DNA of 64,000 nucleotides from an uncultured Gemmatimonadota bacterium (GTDB lineage: Bacteria > Gemmatimonadota > Gemmatimonadetes > Palauibacterales > Palauibacteraceae): contig CAJWLK010000001.1 of assembly GCA_913043255.1 (NCBI GenBank), positions 186,001-250,000 on the forward strand. The letters run 5' to 3'. Below, in pieces: positions 28,757-37,525 of this stretch. Under the pieces are notes generated by a model. The model saw only the letters and a list, made by a program, of their open reading frames with translations. It searched no databases and was not told the DNA's origin. Each line of letters opens with the position of its first letter. Positions within the stretch are counted from its first letter, which is position 1. The position numbers were made by a program, and so were the translations under genes.

Positions 28757-30193
28757 TCACCGGATCCCAACCAACCCCTTTACGGAAGCGATCAGGCGCT
28801 CAGAGTCATACCCGACACCATCTTTAAATACCACAGCAACCTGTTTAATGACTTCCGAATCGACCTCGAGATCACCATCAAGGACTACCAAGTCAGCCAA
28901 CTTCCCGGGTTCCACCGTACCGAGCTCATCATCTATGCCCATGATTCTCGCGCCGTTTGGTCCCATGATTTGCACAACCCTTGGAGCACTAAACCCAGCT
29001 TCAATCAGCAGCTGATAGTTACGCTGATCTCCAAACCCCGCGATCGCACCACCGATCCCTGTAGGATCCACACCAGCAGCGAGCACACCTCCCGCCTCAA
29101 CAAAGCCTCGCTCGAACGCCATGCCCTTCTGCAAGTGTTCTTCGGTCATCGCCCAGTCAGGTGACGATTCAATCTGGTCAACCATCTCCAGGTAATCCTC
29201 ACGGACCTCGGGTGCCATTGCTTCGAGCGTACGCTCGTCAAGCACCCTCCTTCCCTTTGTCATGGGTTCGACAACTGCCATGGTCGACGTCATCCCCACA
29301 CCTGCCGCGACCATCTTCAGAACTACGGAACGGGCTATCTCTCCTTCCGGATCTCCTTCTTCACCTACAACAACCATCGAATTGTCGGGACACTGATCTG
29401 GTTGTTTTCGCGGGTCAAAATCCGTCGCGGTCGCGAATCCGTGTTCAATATTATCTATCCCGAGGTCGACCGCTTCTTGGAACGTCACCGAACAGATATG
29501 GCCAGTAACCCGAATTCCCTGGGCGTGTGCCTCCTCGATAATCGCAGCCAGTTCTGCACGGCGGATTGTCGTGTATGCCTTGATCCACGTAACACCCTCA
29601 GCAGCCCAGTACCGAACGAAACGACGAGCTGCTTCTGGTGAATTAACCTGTGCCATGTCACCGATACTGGGGTCTGGACCCGTGACGTATGGAGCAGTCA
29701 CATGCATTCGAGGGCCCGGCTCAACGCCTCTCTCGATATTGAACTTTACGTTGAGGTCCGCATAGGGTGAGACACTTCCTGTAGTCCGAATCGTAGTCAC
29801 GCCCGCCGCCAGGTAGAGTCTTGGTGCCGAGACACTCTGCTGAGCCGTTCGACCACCGGCCCCCATGAAAAACATGTGATTGTGGAGACCAATCATGCCC
29901 GGGATCACCGTATGACCAGACATATCATGGATATCCGCACCAGCGGGGATGGCGACATCATCGGTAAGCCCCACTGCAGATATCCGACCGTCCTCAATTA
30001 ATACCGTCTGGTTCGACCGAGGGCTTCTTCCCGTCCCATCGATGACCTTAACCCCAGTAAGAGCAACCGCGGGTCCTTCGATAGCTACAAATTCCTTCAC
30101 CCCATCGGACAGTTCAGCGGTAGCTTGTGCAAAAACAAGTGACGGGGAAATCAACATGATCAGGGGCACTATCGTCCATGTAAGCTTTTTCAT
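28757..30193 (-). CDS. exported amidohydrolase family protein
   Basis: 478 residues. A signal peptide (WTIVPLIMLISPSLVFAQ) follows an excellent AAGGAGGAG ribosome-binding site at the ATG. The amidohydrolase frame is KVIDGTGRSPRSNQTVLIEDG, then VIPGMIGLHNHMFFMG (metal-ligand HxH), TGHICSVTFQEA (His), IEHGFATATD and LAAGVDPTGIGG (Asp), and ADLVVLDGDLEVD near the C-terminus. The Lys in TWIKAYTTI fits the carbamylated Lys of imidazolonepropionase-like and prolidase-like members. Periplasmic. The substrate is unknown. Confidence 0.85.
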   Translation of the reverse strand: MKKLTWTIVPLIMLISPSLVFAQATAELSDGVKEFVAIEGPAVALTGVKVIDGTGRSPRSNQTVLIEDGRISAVGLTDDVAIPAGADIHDMSGHTVIPGMIGLHNHMFFMGAGGRTAQQSVSAPRLYLAAGVTTIRTTGSVSPYADLNVKFNIERGVEPGPRMHVTAPYVTGPDPSIGDMAQVNSPEAARRFVRYWAAEGVTWIKAYTTIRRAELAAIIEEAHAQGIRVTGHICSVTFQEAVDLGIDNIEHGFATATDFDPRKQPDQCPDNSMVVVGEEGDPEGEIARSVVLKMVAAGVGMTSTMAVVEPMTKGRRVLDERTLEAMAPEVREDYLEMVDQIESSPDWAMTEEHLQKGMAFERGFVEAGGVLAAGVDPTGIGGAIAGFGDQRNYQLLIEAGFSAPRVVQIMGPNGARIMGIDDELGTVEPGKLADLVVLDGDLEVDSEVIKQVAVVFKDGVGYDSERLIASVKGLVGIR

Positions 30194-30268
30194 TTAACAC
30201 TCCTCCTTCGGGTCCAATAAGGGCAACCTCAAAATACTTTATCCGCCGTATCAAAACAGTCGATCAGG

Positions 30269-32461
30269 TCATTCATCGACAGTAAAGATCATCTTCATCC
30301 CAGCCTCAAGGTGCTCCGCAATATGACAGTGCAACATCCAACGACCGGGGTTTGACAGTTCCAATAAAATGTCCATCGTTCCACCGACAGGCACTAGAGC
30401 AGTGTCTTTCCACGCCAAGTTCTCATTTTCAACTCCGTTAACAGCCAAAACCAGAAAGCGTTGCCCATGGATATGAATCGGGTGCTGCATTTGGTGGAGG
30501 GTCTCACGTCGATTGCGAATGCGTAATTTTACGATGTCGCCGACCTTGAATTTCCAATTAATTTCTTCGTTCTCCAGCCCAGTGTCTGGTTCACGGAGAA
30601 TCCACGAGACCTCATTCGGCGTAGCCATGAGATTCATCATCGGCATGGTCCCCGACCATTCGATCGGGTGAAAATAAGATGAATCGACCGTCATTAGACG
30701 CTCGACAACCAAAGGGAGATCATTCCTCGTCATATCGAGCGTTAGCGTCTTTTCGATCGGAAGATCAAAGAATTGGCGATAGTTATTTATCTCGTCACGA
30801 GCTGCCCGGTTAGCCCGTAACACCTCAAACGACGCCACCAGGTCCGGCAAGGTTGGACCTGGCCCTGTTTGGACAACACCAAGTGTATCCACGTCCAAGA
30901 AGAACTGGCCAGCTATGTGGTCAATCCCTTGGACTCTATTCAACATCTGATAATTGCCGTCGCGGGGAAATCTTACGTGCACGATGTACCGCTCGGCCGG
31001 GGCTATCACGAGGCTCTCAATCCACTCCTCTCGCTCGAAATTGCCCACATCTGTACCCACCAGTTTCATCGGTGCCCCATCGAACGAAAGGTTAAAGGTT
31101 CGCGTATTGGAAACATTCGTAAAAAAGAAGCGCACCACTTCACCGCTCTGCACCTGGAGTGAATAGTTGGATTTTCCGTTAAGAAGCATCGTATTTCCGA
31201 AGCGCCCCATGAGCGTGTGCGTGGCGCTCTCGAAACCAAACGGAACGATTCCATGTTCTCCTAAAAGCAGATCGTCCAACATAACGACCTCTTCACGATG
31301 AACCGGCCCGTAATATTCAGGATCTCCCGACCGTACCAACAAGTTTCCGGCGAGTCCTAAGTCCTGCAGAATGTCTTCCCGGTGGTGTGGGTGGTACCAG
31401 TAAAGACCGGGATCAGGAAAATTCACTTCGTAGCGGAAAGATTCTCCTGGTGCAACCGGATCCTGAGTTATTCCCGGCACTCCATCAAAACGGTTATCCA
31501 GCCGAATCCCATGCCAATGGATCGTTGTCGGCCAGTCTATATGATTCGTGAAATTGATCGTGACGGTGCCACCTTCTGGCACCCACAATAAGGGGCCTGG
31601 AATCTGACCATTGAAGCCATACCCTAAAAGTTCTCTCTCCCCAATTCGCCTTCGCACATATACCGCCTCGAGCGAAAGCGAATCTCCATCGTTCAGTTCA
31701 ACCAGTTCTCTTGGACGGGCATCCATGATTTCACCCTTCCAGTCAGTGCCTGGATACCAGGGGGTGACGATCGGCCTAAGCCGCATTAGAGAAGGAAGCA
31801 TCATGCGTCCCGACATCGGCATGGGGATGGGACCCCACGGATCGTTCAATACACCCTCGTGACCCGCCATCGTCTCCCTACTCGCCGAATTGGGCGAAGC
31901 AAGCGGAATCGCGCCGAGTGCGAATTCAAGAAAATCCGCAGGCTGCATTCGACTCGACGGTGATTGGGCTCTAAGAACGAAGGGACCCGTAGGTTCGACC
32001 CCAACACTTCCCCCTTCGGCCGTAACAAGGATCAAGAACTTATTAAAAGAGACCTGGCCTAGGTTGACTTGACCGTTCGCAGAAACTTCACCCAGCCGGT
32101 CTATCGGAGAGAGTACAGGAGTTGAAGCCCACGCAACGTAACGGTCGTATGGTCCCAACTCTGACGGTGGAGGGAGTCCCCGGGTTGTGAGCACGATGTT
32201 GTAAATCAGATGCCCATCCCTTGTCGCAGCCACCGAGAAAGGACCCACAGGTCGACGGAGTTCCACAACCCCCGAAGCGCCAAATACACGTGGGGTGGGA
32301 ATGAGGGAGATACAATACAAATCAGGATTGGCGGTTTCGCTGGCTGAAGTTTCAGTCAGACAGGGGCCCGACTCCTGACCACGAGTGGGATCAAGCGGGG
32401 CGACACCTAGAAGGAGTCCGACAGCCAGAAGCCCCAGTGACGAATTAAAACTTTTCCTCAT
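30269..32461 (-). CDS. multicopper oxidase (laccase-like) with long N-terminal extension
   Basis: 730 residues from ATG 32461, with GGTGA five bases upstream. All four copper motifs are present in the last 500 residues: IHWHGIRLD, YWYHPHHRED, HPIHIHGQRF and LHCHIAEHLEAGM, with the type 1 Cys and axial Met. The three cupredoxin domains start near residue 250. The first about 240 residues, after a signal peptide (LLAVGLLLGVAP), form an extra beta-rich domain (VVELRRPVGPFSVAATRDG) that I do not recognise. Periplasmic copper-dependent oxidation of metals or phenolics is likely. The substrate is unknown. Confidence 0.88.
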   Translation of the reverse strand: MRKSFNSSLGLLAVGLLLGVAPLDPTRGQESGPCLTETSASETANPDLYCISLIPTPRVFGASGVVELRRPVGPFSVAATRDGHLIYNIVLTTRGLPPPSELGPYDRYVAWASTPVLSPIDRLGEVSANGQVNLGQVSFNKFLILVTAEGGSVGVEPTGPFVLRAQSPSSRMQPADFLEFALGAIPLASPNSASRETMAGHEGVLNDPWGPIPMPMSGRMMLPSLMRLRPIVTPWYPGTDWKGEIMDARPRELVELNDGDSLSLEAVYVRRRIGERELLGYGFNGQIPGPLLWVPEGGTVTINFTNHIDWPTTIHWHGIRLDNRFDGVPGITQDPVAPGESFRYEVNFPDPGLYWYHPHHREDILQDLGLAGNLLVRSGDPEYYGPVHREEVVMLDDLLLGEHGIVPFGFESATHTLMGRFGNTMLLNGKSNYSLQVQSGEVVRFFFTNVSNTRTFNLSFDGAPMKLVGTDVGNFEREEWIESLVIAPAERYIVHVRFPRDGNYQMLNRVQGIDHIAGQFFLDVDTLGVVQTGPGPTLPDLVASFEVLRANRAARDEINNYRQFFDLPIEKTLTLDMTRNDLPLVVERLMTVDSSYFHPIEWSGTMPMMNLMATPNEVSWILREPDTGLENEEINWKFKVGDIVKLRIRNRRETLHQMQHPIHIHGQRFLVLAVNGVENENLAWKDTALVPVGGTMDILLELSNPGRWMLHCHIAEHLEAGMKMIFTVDE

Positions 32462-32466
32462 AGTTA

Positions 32467-33297
32467 TCACCGCTGAATCCATCTTAAAACATCGCCAGCC
32501 ACATCAGCATATTGGGGATCGTTATGTGGTTCGTGGAGTGAGCCATCGTACACAATCAAGTCCGTTTCTCCTCCAACCCGTTCAGCCAACCACCGACTAC
32601 CGTACGCTTCGGATAGCGGATCAGAACTACCATGGATTAGCAGCATCGGATCAGAAATTCGGTCTGCTTCACGTTTAATGAACTTTATGGTATCCAGTGC
32701 TTCAGTACCCCAACGCACCGTTGCTCGTCGAACAACCAAAGGGTCGTCATCGTATGCATCGACTATATCTTGGTCATGGGAAAGTGCTGTGGAGGGGATC
32801 CCCAAATCCATTGTTAATCGCGGAAATATGCGAGATAGGAGACGAGCCATGACCACTAAATGACGCTTTGCAACACCGCTCGGGAAAATACTCGCCCCGC
32901 TAATCACCCAACCGCCGAAACCATGGTACTCTCTACCAAATCCCCCGATCGCCATCTTTAGACAGATGAGTGATCCCATACTGTGCCCATACAAATAAAA
33001 GGGAGTAGAGAGTTGATCTCGGACGACTTCATCCAAGAATTCATGAACATCTGACTCGTAACGATCCCAACAGTCTACGTGACCACGGGGACCTGTCGAA
33101 CGACCATGTCCACGATGATCAAATACGAAACAAGCAATACCTCTGGCCCCCAACCCGGCGGCTAGAGATTTGTAACGACCACCGTGCTCACCCACTCCAT
33201 GCAAAATCACCAAGACCGCCCGACGAGGCTGGGTGGCAGGCCACTCGCGCCAATAGAGTTCCACTCCGTCAGATGCGCGGAGCGTTCCCGAGATCAC
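32467..33297 (-). CDS. alpha/beta hydrolase, monoacylglycerol lipase-like
   Basis: 276 residues from GTG 33297. The nucleophile elbow is YLYGHSMGSLICLK near residue 107, the oxyanion region is VLVILHGVGEHGGRY, the acidic residue lies in MLLIHGSSDPLS, and the last His is in YDGSLHEPHND. FDHRGHGRSTGPRGH is typical of the serine aminopeptidase S33 / monoglyceride lipase group. No signal peptide is visible, so a cytoplasmic esterase or lysophospholipase is likely. It ends five bases before the multicopper oxidase start. Confidence 0.85.
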   Translation of the reverse strand: MISGTLRASDGVELYWREWPATQPRRAVLVILHGVGEHGGRYKSLAAGLGARGIACFVFDHRGHGRSTGPRGHVDCWDRYESDVHEFLDEVVRDQLSTPFYLYGHSMGSLICLKMAIGGFGREYHGFGGWVISGASIFPSGVAKRHLVVMARLLSRIFPRLTMDLGIPSTALSHDQDIVDAYDDDPLVVRRATVRWGTEALDTIKFIKREADRISDPMLLIHGSSDPLSEAYGSRWLAERVGGETDLIVYDGSLHEPHNDPQYADVAGDVLRWIQR

Positions 33298-33353
33298 AGA
33301 GTCAGAAACCTTGAACCATCCAGAAGATTACCTGGCATACTAGAGGAACCAGT

Positions 33354-33884
33354 TCAGGCTGACTCGTCGTCTTCCGGCACTTCAGCGCGTTCCGAGAGTC
33401 GACCATCAATCACGAAAAGGGCACTTACATCACCATCGGCAAGCTGAAGCTGATCGACAATCTCACCCGCCGCCTTCTCCTCCTCTACCTGTTCAGCAAC
33501 AAACCACTGCATCAAGACTTGTGCGGGATAATCATTGTGTTTGACAGAGAGCGCGTACAGATCATTGATCATGCCCGTGACTTTCTGTTCATGGGCCAAC
33601 GCTATCTTCATAACCTCAAGCGGCCTCAGTTTTTCTTCCATCTCCTTGAAGTCAAGCCGGGGGGATTCAATCGCATCGAGTTCGACCTCGCTTCCACGAT
33701 CAATCAGGAAATCGACCAACCGCATCGCATGCGCCAATTCCTCTTGTGCCTGCAGACGCATCCAGTGCCCGAATCCGGAAAGACTCTTAGACTCGAAATA
33801 CGCCATCATTCCGAGGTAGGAGTAGGCGGCGAAAAATTCGTCGCGAATCTGACGGTTGATTCCGTCTTGGATCTCTTTAACCAT
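33354..33884 (-). CDS. ferritin
   Basis: 176 residues from ATG 33884, with AGAGGA just upstream; further in-frame upstream codons are probably not translated. The four-helix ferroxidase residues are visible: Glu in RDEFFAAYSYLGM, Glu and His in AQEELAHAMRLVDFL, Glu in LAHEQKVTG and the EEEKAAG stretch. This matches FtnA-type ferritin, which oxidises Fe2+ and stores it as a mineral in a 24-mer. A role in iron balance next to the copper oxidase and heme genes is reasonable. Confidence 0.92.
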   Translation of the reverse strand: MVKEIQDGINRQIRDEFFAAYSYLGMMAYFESKSLSGFGHWMRLQAQEELAHAMRLVDFLIDRGSEVELDAIESPRLDFKEMEEKLRPLEVMKIALAHEQKVTGMINDLYALSVKHNDYPAQVLMQWFVAEQVEEEKAAGEIVDQLQLADGDVSALFVIDGRLSERAEVPEDDESA

Positions 33885-34201
33885 TATTCCTCTTCTACGC
33901 GTGGCCTTAGGGGCACGGTTCAACTTGTTCGACATCGCTATTCCACCAACATCCAACATCCGCACATCGTGATCATTGCTTCCAAATCTCATAGATTGAT
34001 GTCGCAAGATCAGACCTGTTAAGGAGCATCATGTCTTCACTGGACCGCTGCGGCAACTTTCGCATCCAGTTTACTCCACACTAGCGTTGTGACTGGTATG
34101 ACTTGAAGGCACCATGTAGAGTCGTAGTCACAGATCAGACAAATCGACACTCATTGGATAAAGTGGCTACCGTCATCAATCTAATCCTGAGGAGTTCGTC
34201 C
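33885..34201. promoter_or_regulatory. 317-base divergent intergenic region (ftn / lipoprotein)
   Basis: No gene of normal size. It must hold the promoters of ftn (leftward) and of the 34202 lipoprotein (rightward), but I find no convincing -35/-10 pair and no Fur-like palindrome. A 17-codon frame at 34031-34084 (ATG...TAG, plus strand) is preceded by a perfect AAGGAG at 34021-34026 and may be a leader peptide or chance. Confidence 0.4.
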
Positions 34202-34636
34202 ATGAAGACCTGCGTTACACTTGTTACTCTTGCGGTTCTAGTCTCCACATCTTGCGCATCGAATCCTCAACCTGGCGAACCGGGATACAGCTTTAATCTA
34301 AACGGGCAATACACACTTCAGATGACGGCCAGTGACGGGAGTTCTTTTGCAGGAAACTTTCAGTTAAAAACCTTACGTGGTGGCGCTATAACAGGCACAA
34401 TGTCTATCACGACCCCCATGAACATATCTGGCCAAGTGGAAGGATCACTCCTCGGGTCCGAAGTTAGGCTCCAGACACAATACGAAGTGACTGGCATGGG
34501 ATGTGGTGGACTTGTGGAGGGCACAGCAGTGGTCTCCGAAAACGGCATTGGCGCCGATGGTTTAATGGAAGTCATCGAAGACGAGTGTGGTGGCGGTTTT
34601 TCGACAATGACCTTCTCACTCATAAAAAACTCATAG
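34202..34636 (+). CDS. putative small lipoprotein
   Basis: 144 residues from ATG 34202, with GAGGAG eight bases upstream; the frame is open to 34103, but those residues are not a signal. The signal (CVTLVTLAVLVSTSCAS) ends in a lipobox with Cys near residue 18. The mature part is a small beta-rich domain (YTLQMTASDGSSFAGNFQ, GGAITGTMSITT) with two Cys in YEVTGMGCGG and EDECGGG that could pair. I do not recognise the family. It is likely attached to a membrane outside the cytoplasm. Confidence 0.7.
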   Translation: MKTCVTLVTLAVLVSTSCASNPQPGEPGYSFNLNGQYTLQMTASDGSSFAGNFQLKTLRGGAITGTMSITTPMNISGQVEGSLLGSEVRLQTQYEVTGMGCGGLVEGTAVVSENGIGADGLMEVIEDECGGGFSTMTFSLIKNS

Positions 34637-34756
34637 ACCGAAAAACTTATCCGAAGGGCGTACAGAAACTCTCAAGAACGAGGTTGTGGCAGTCTTCGTG
34701 AGTCTCCTCAACACAGACAGCGTCAGATTTTTTTGGCTTCAGGCCCTATCAACACT

Positions 34757-35548
34757 CTAGTACAACGCCCTCGTGCGCCCTCCGTCTACCGCTATCGAAA
34801 CCCCTGTAACATAGCTGGCGCGCTCAGACGCCAGAAAAGCTACTACTGCAGCGAACTCTCGCGGCTTACCTAACCGACGTGCAGGGATGACGCTATTCCA
34901 ACCATTTTCAACATCTTCTGTCGAAATGCCTCGTTGTTTTGATTGGGCCTCAGCTAACTGCAAAAGTCGATCTGTTCGGGTGAATCCAGGCAAAACGTTG
35001 TTGACTGTGATACCAAAAGAAGCCACTTCATTGGCGAGGGTGCGAGCGAAACCTGTTACTGCTGCACGAACACTATTTGAGAGGATAAGCCCGTCAACCG
35101 GCTCTTTAACCGCTACTGAAGTGATGTTAATTATCCTTCCCCAACCCCGCTCCTTCATCTCCGGAAGGACTCCTCTCGTCAAATTAAGAGCACTCTCAAG
35201 GTTAAGGCGGACAGCAGCCTGCCACGCTTCAGGAGGATGATCTTCGAATGTTCCATAAGGAGGGCCACCCGCGTTGTTAACAAGCACATCTACGTGCCCG
35301 AAGCGGGATACTGCCGCATCTACCAGAGAGCTGATTTCCGCAGAATTCAACAAATCAGTTGGCAACGCTAGAACCTCCCCCGACCCACAACTTTCGACCT
35401 CGGCGGCGGCTTTTTCTAACGCCTCGACTCCGCGTGCACACATGATCAAGTGCGCACCTTCCATCGCCAATTCCTGTGCTACTGCGAGCCCAAGCCCTTT
35501 CGATGAAGCTGCGACAAGGGCAACTTTTCCGGCGAGCCCAAAGTCCAT
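34757..35548 (-). CDS. SDR-family protein with altered active site
   Basis: 263 residues. The NAD(P) motif ASSKGLGLAVAQ (TGxxxGxG variant) is followed by the NNAGGPPYG block near residue 90, and INITSVAVKEP carries the conserved Ser. The place of the catalytic YxxxK reads LILSNSVRAAVTGFA, so both Tyr and Lys are replaced. The C-terminal VTGVSIAVDGGRTR is normal. This LSN..R subfamily is known among SDRs, but its chemistry is not. It shares one base with the cupin stop codon (TGATG), so the two are coupled. Confidence 0.85.
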   Translation of the reverse strand: MDFGLAGKVALVAASSKGLGLAVAQELAMEGAHLIMCARGVEALEKAAAEVESCGSGEVLALPTDLLNSAEISSLVDAAVSRFGHVDVLVNNAGGPPYGTFEDHPPEAWQAAVRLNLESALNLTRGVLPEMKERGWGRIINITSVAVKEPVDGLILSNSVRAAVTGFARTLANEVASFGITVNNVLPGFTRTDRLLQLAEAQSKQRGISTEDVENGWNSVIPARRLGKPREFAAVVAFLASERASYVTGVSIAVDGGRTRALY

Positions 35549-35928
35549 CAGCTTTCTCCCTCATGAAAATAGTCATCAGTCCCGTCTAGCCAGTCCTGCC
35601 GCGGAGGAGAAAAAATGTCGACATCGAGTGTATCCTCTAACGCCTTCGCCTTGTGAGGTACCCACGACGGGATGTGTAGTATTTCACCTTTTCGGACTAC
35701 AACTTCCTCTGTTCCATCTTCGCCCAACCAGAAGTGAAGTGCTCCTTCTAGGATATATGTGAACTGTTCATTCTCATGCGAATGAGTGGGGACAACTGCC
35801 CCTTCATCGATGTATACCTGAGCAACCATCACCCTGTCCCCTGACACCATCCGGCGGCGGATTTGATCAGTGACAGTTTCACAGTCAAGGTCATCCCAAC
35901 GGACGTGACGCACTTTCATCTCGCTCAT
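35548..35928 (-). CDS. small cupin-domain protein
   Basis: 126 residues from ATG 35928, with AAGGAG six bases upstream; upstream in-frame codons lack cupin character. The metal-binding cupin motif is PTHSHENEQFTYILEGALHF (HxH...E) followed by HIPSWVPHKAKAL with the second His. Such single-domain cupins can be dioxygenases, isomerases or sugar-binding proteins. It leads a two-gene unit with the SDR, so they may act on one substrate, but none can be named. Confidence 0.8.
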   Translation of the reverse strand: MSEMKVRHVRWDDLDCETVTDQIRRRMVSGDRVMVAQVYIDEGAVVPTHSHENEQFTYILEGALHFWLGEDGTEEVVVRKGEILHIPSWVPHKAKALEDTLDVDIFSPPRQDWLDGTDDYFHEGES

Positions 35929-36005
35929 TGATATCTCCTTCAGAAGATGTTTATGGCAGTATGCTAAAAGGGGTCTTATCAAATATTTGGAGGAGTGATC
36001 AGAAC

Positions 36006-36389
36006 TCAGCGGGAGTTGGTGTTAAACATCTCGGCAATTGCACGCCACACTCCCGTCTCTTGACGTCGGTAGACCACGATAAACTTTCCGTTTTCCTGAA
36101 ATGGAGCCCCATGGCGCGGCCGTAGCGTTCGATTGAACCTTCCGACCTCGAATCCAATATCTCCCGAGACCTCCGTTGTTTCCGACTCGATTGTCAGCGA
36201 GACCAATCCATGATCCGGGGCCGCACGCCAAAACTCTCGGATAGCATCGATCCCTTGAATCGTCGTGGCACCAGAAGGAAGAATTGTGGCATCCGTCGCA
36301 TAGAATCCGGTGACCATATCGTCGAATTCACAACGGCCAATTTTCGATGCGCGGGCTGCAGACAGTTCGCGGATGGTCGTATTACTCAA
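36006..36389 (-). CDS. SnoaL/NTF2-like small protein (DUF4440 type)
   Basis: 127 residues from TTG 36389; a TAG three codons upstream limits the frame, and no ATG exists before residue 25. The NTF2-like fold is suggested by FYATDATILPSGATTIQGID followed by AIREFWRAAP, then RFNRTLRPRHGAPFQENGKF and IVVYRRQETGVWRAIAEMF. This is the familiar ketosteroid-isomerase-like pattern of small cone-shaped proteins. The N-terminal helix is shorter than usual. No signal peptide. Function unknown. Confidence 0.7.
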   Translation of the reverse strand: MSNTTIRELSAARASKIGRCEFDDMVTGFYATDATILPSGATTIQGIDAIREFWRAAPDHGLVSLTIESETTEVSGDIGFEVGRFNRTLRPRHGAPFQENGKFIVVYRRQETGVWRAIAEMFNTNSR

Positions 36390-36442
36390 CTTATTCTACC
36401 CAGTCCAGGTTAATGGTCAAACCCACGATGCCCGTCCGCCCT

Positions 36443-37378
36443 CTAACGAGCAAGCACCCAGGTCATCCCCCCCTCCAAAAGCCAATCACTACTATTCTGA
36501 GTGAACCCATGCCCGAATCCAACATCGAGTAGGAGCTGCCCGGTCTTCCATTCCCCACTAGCTAGGAACTCACCAAGGTCTTCCGTTCCAAGCGGGACCA
36601 CCCCTCGAGTGCTGGTTCTCCCTCGCGCACCTACGGCCACGCGGAGATGTTCGTTCATCCGGTACAACCATTCAACCGCGTAGGATAGAACATCATTCTG
36701 TTCGAATGATTTGATTGGGGCCTCAAGTATCCCAACACCAATCCATCCTGTGGCCCGCCAGTTCTGAGCTCCCCATGAGAATAAGCCCGCGATTGTTACA
36801 TCTGTGGTATTGGGGCCAATCCCTTTCGTTTCATCGGTATTGGGGAGCTTGGAGACGATATGTGCCCCAGCTGAAAATCCACTTGGTGACCCGATCGGGA
36901 GGAATGAAAACGAGAGTTCAAAGTCACCTACATCAGCAGTACTTCCATCCGTGACACCTGGGTCAAGGAGCACTGCTGGGTTCTCCTGTGAAGATTTGAC
37001 TGACAGCATCTGCCATGCAGTGCCCCGGACCTCAAACACTGAACGGTCGCTAAGGGAGTACGCCAAGTGAATATAAGGTGCCGAAGTGAGGTCCCCCTGT
37101 AGTCCACTCAACGGGAAACGGACATCGGTCTCATAGCGCATGCCAAGCGAAACAAACGCAGCCCCCTGAGTGGCCTCAGCCACCGGTTGAACTGCTGCAT
37201 TTCGTCTTAGCTGACCTTGGACTTGTGATCCGGCAACGAACAATAAAAACGCAGCGATCAACACACCCATACACCAAATCCGATAGCCAGGACCCCTACA
37301 AGAATGTCGCCAGGTAAGAGGTTGATTTGTGTTACTGGATATAGTCAGCTGTGCCCCCCTTACAAGACCGTTAAACAC
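36443..37378 (-). CDS. putative outer-membrane beta-barrel protein
   Basis: About 311 residues. A hydrophobic export signal (MGVLIAAFLLFVAGSQVQGQ) sits unusually far in, near residue 37, so the true start may lie downstream of GTG 37378. A CTG at 37348 has AGGGGGG five bases upstream, and ATG 37270 starts right at the signal. The rest alternates polar and aromatic residues in about ten strands and ends in LLEGGMTWVLAR, like a small outer-membrane barrel. I do not recognise a family. The gene is divergent from the PIG-L gene. Confidence 0.6.
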   Translation of the reverse strand: MFNGLVRGAQLTISSNTNQPLTWRHSCRGPGYRIWCMGVLIAAFLLFVAGSQVQGQLRRNAAVQPVAEATQGAAFVSLGMRYETDVRFPLSGLQGDLTSAPYIHLAYSLSDRSVFEVRGTAWQMLSVKSSQENPAVLLDPGVTDGSTADVGDFELSFSFLPIGSPSGFSAGAHIVSKLPNTDETKGIGPNTTDVTIAGLFSWGAQNWRATGWIGVGILEAPIKSFEQNDVLSYAVEWLYRMNEHLRVAVGARGRTSTRGVVPLGTEDLGEFLASGEWKTGQLLLDVGFGHGFTQNSSDWLLEGGMTWVLAR

Positions 37379-37525
37379 TAAACGTCTTTAACATCCGGAT
37401 CGCATAAGCACGTTTCAACCAACCTAGACCGATACAGCAATCACGTCGAACCTCGGATGAATGTGCAGTGATAAAATGAATCTTATAAGATTAGAGCAGC
37501 ACTTTCCTTTTTTCACTTCCCAGCC

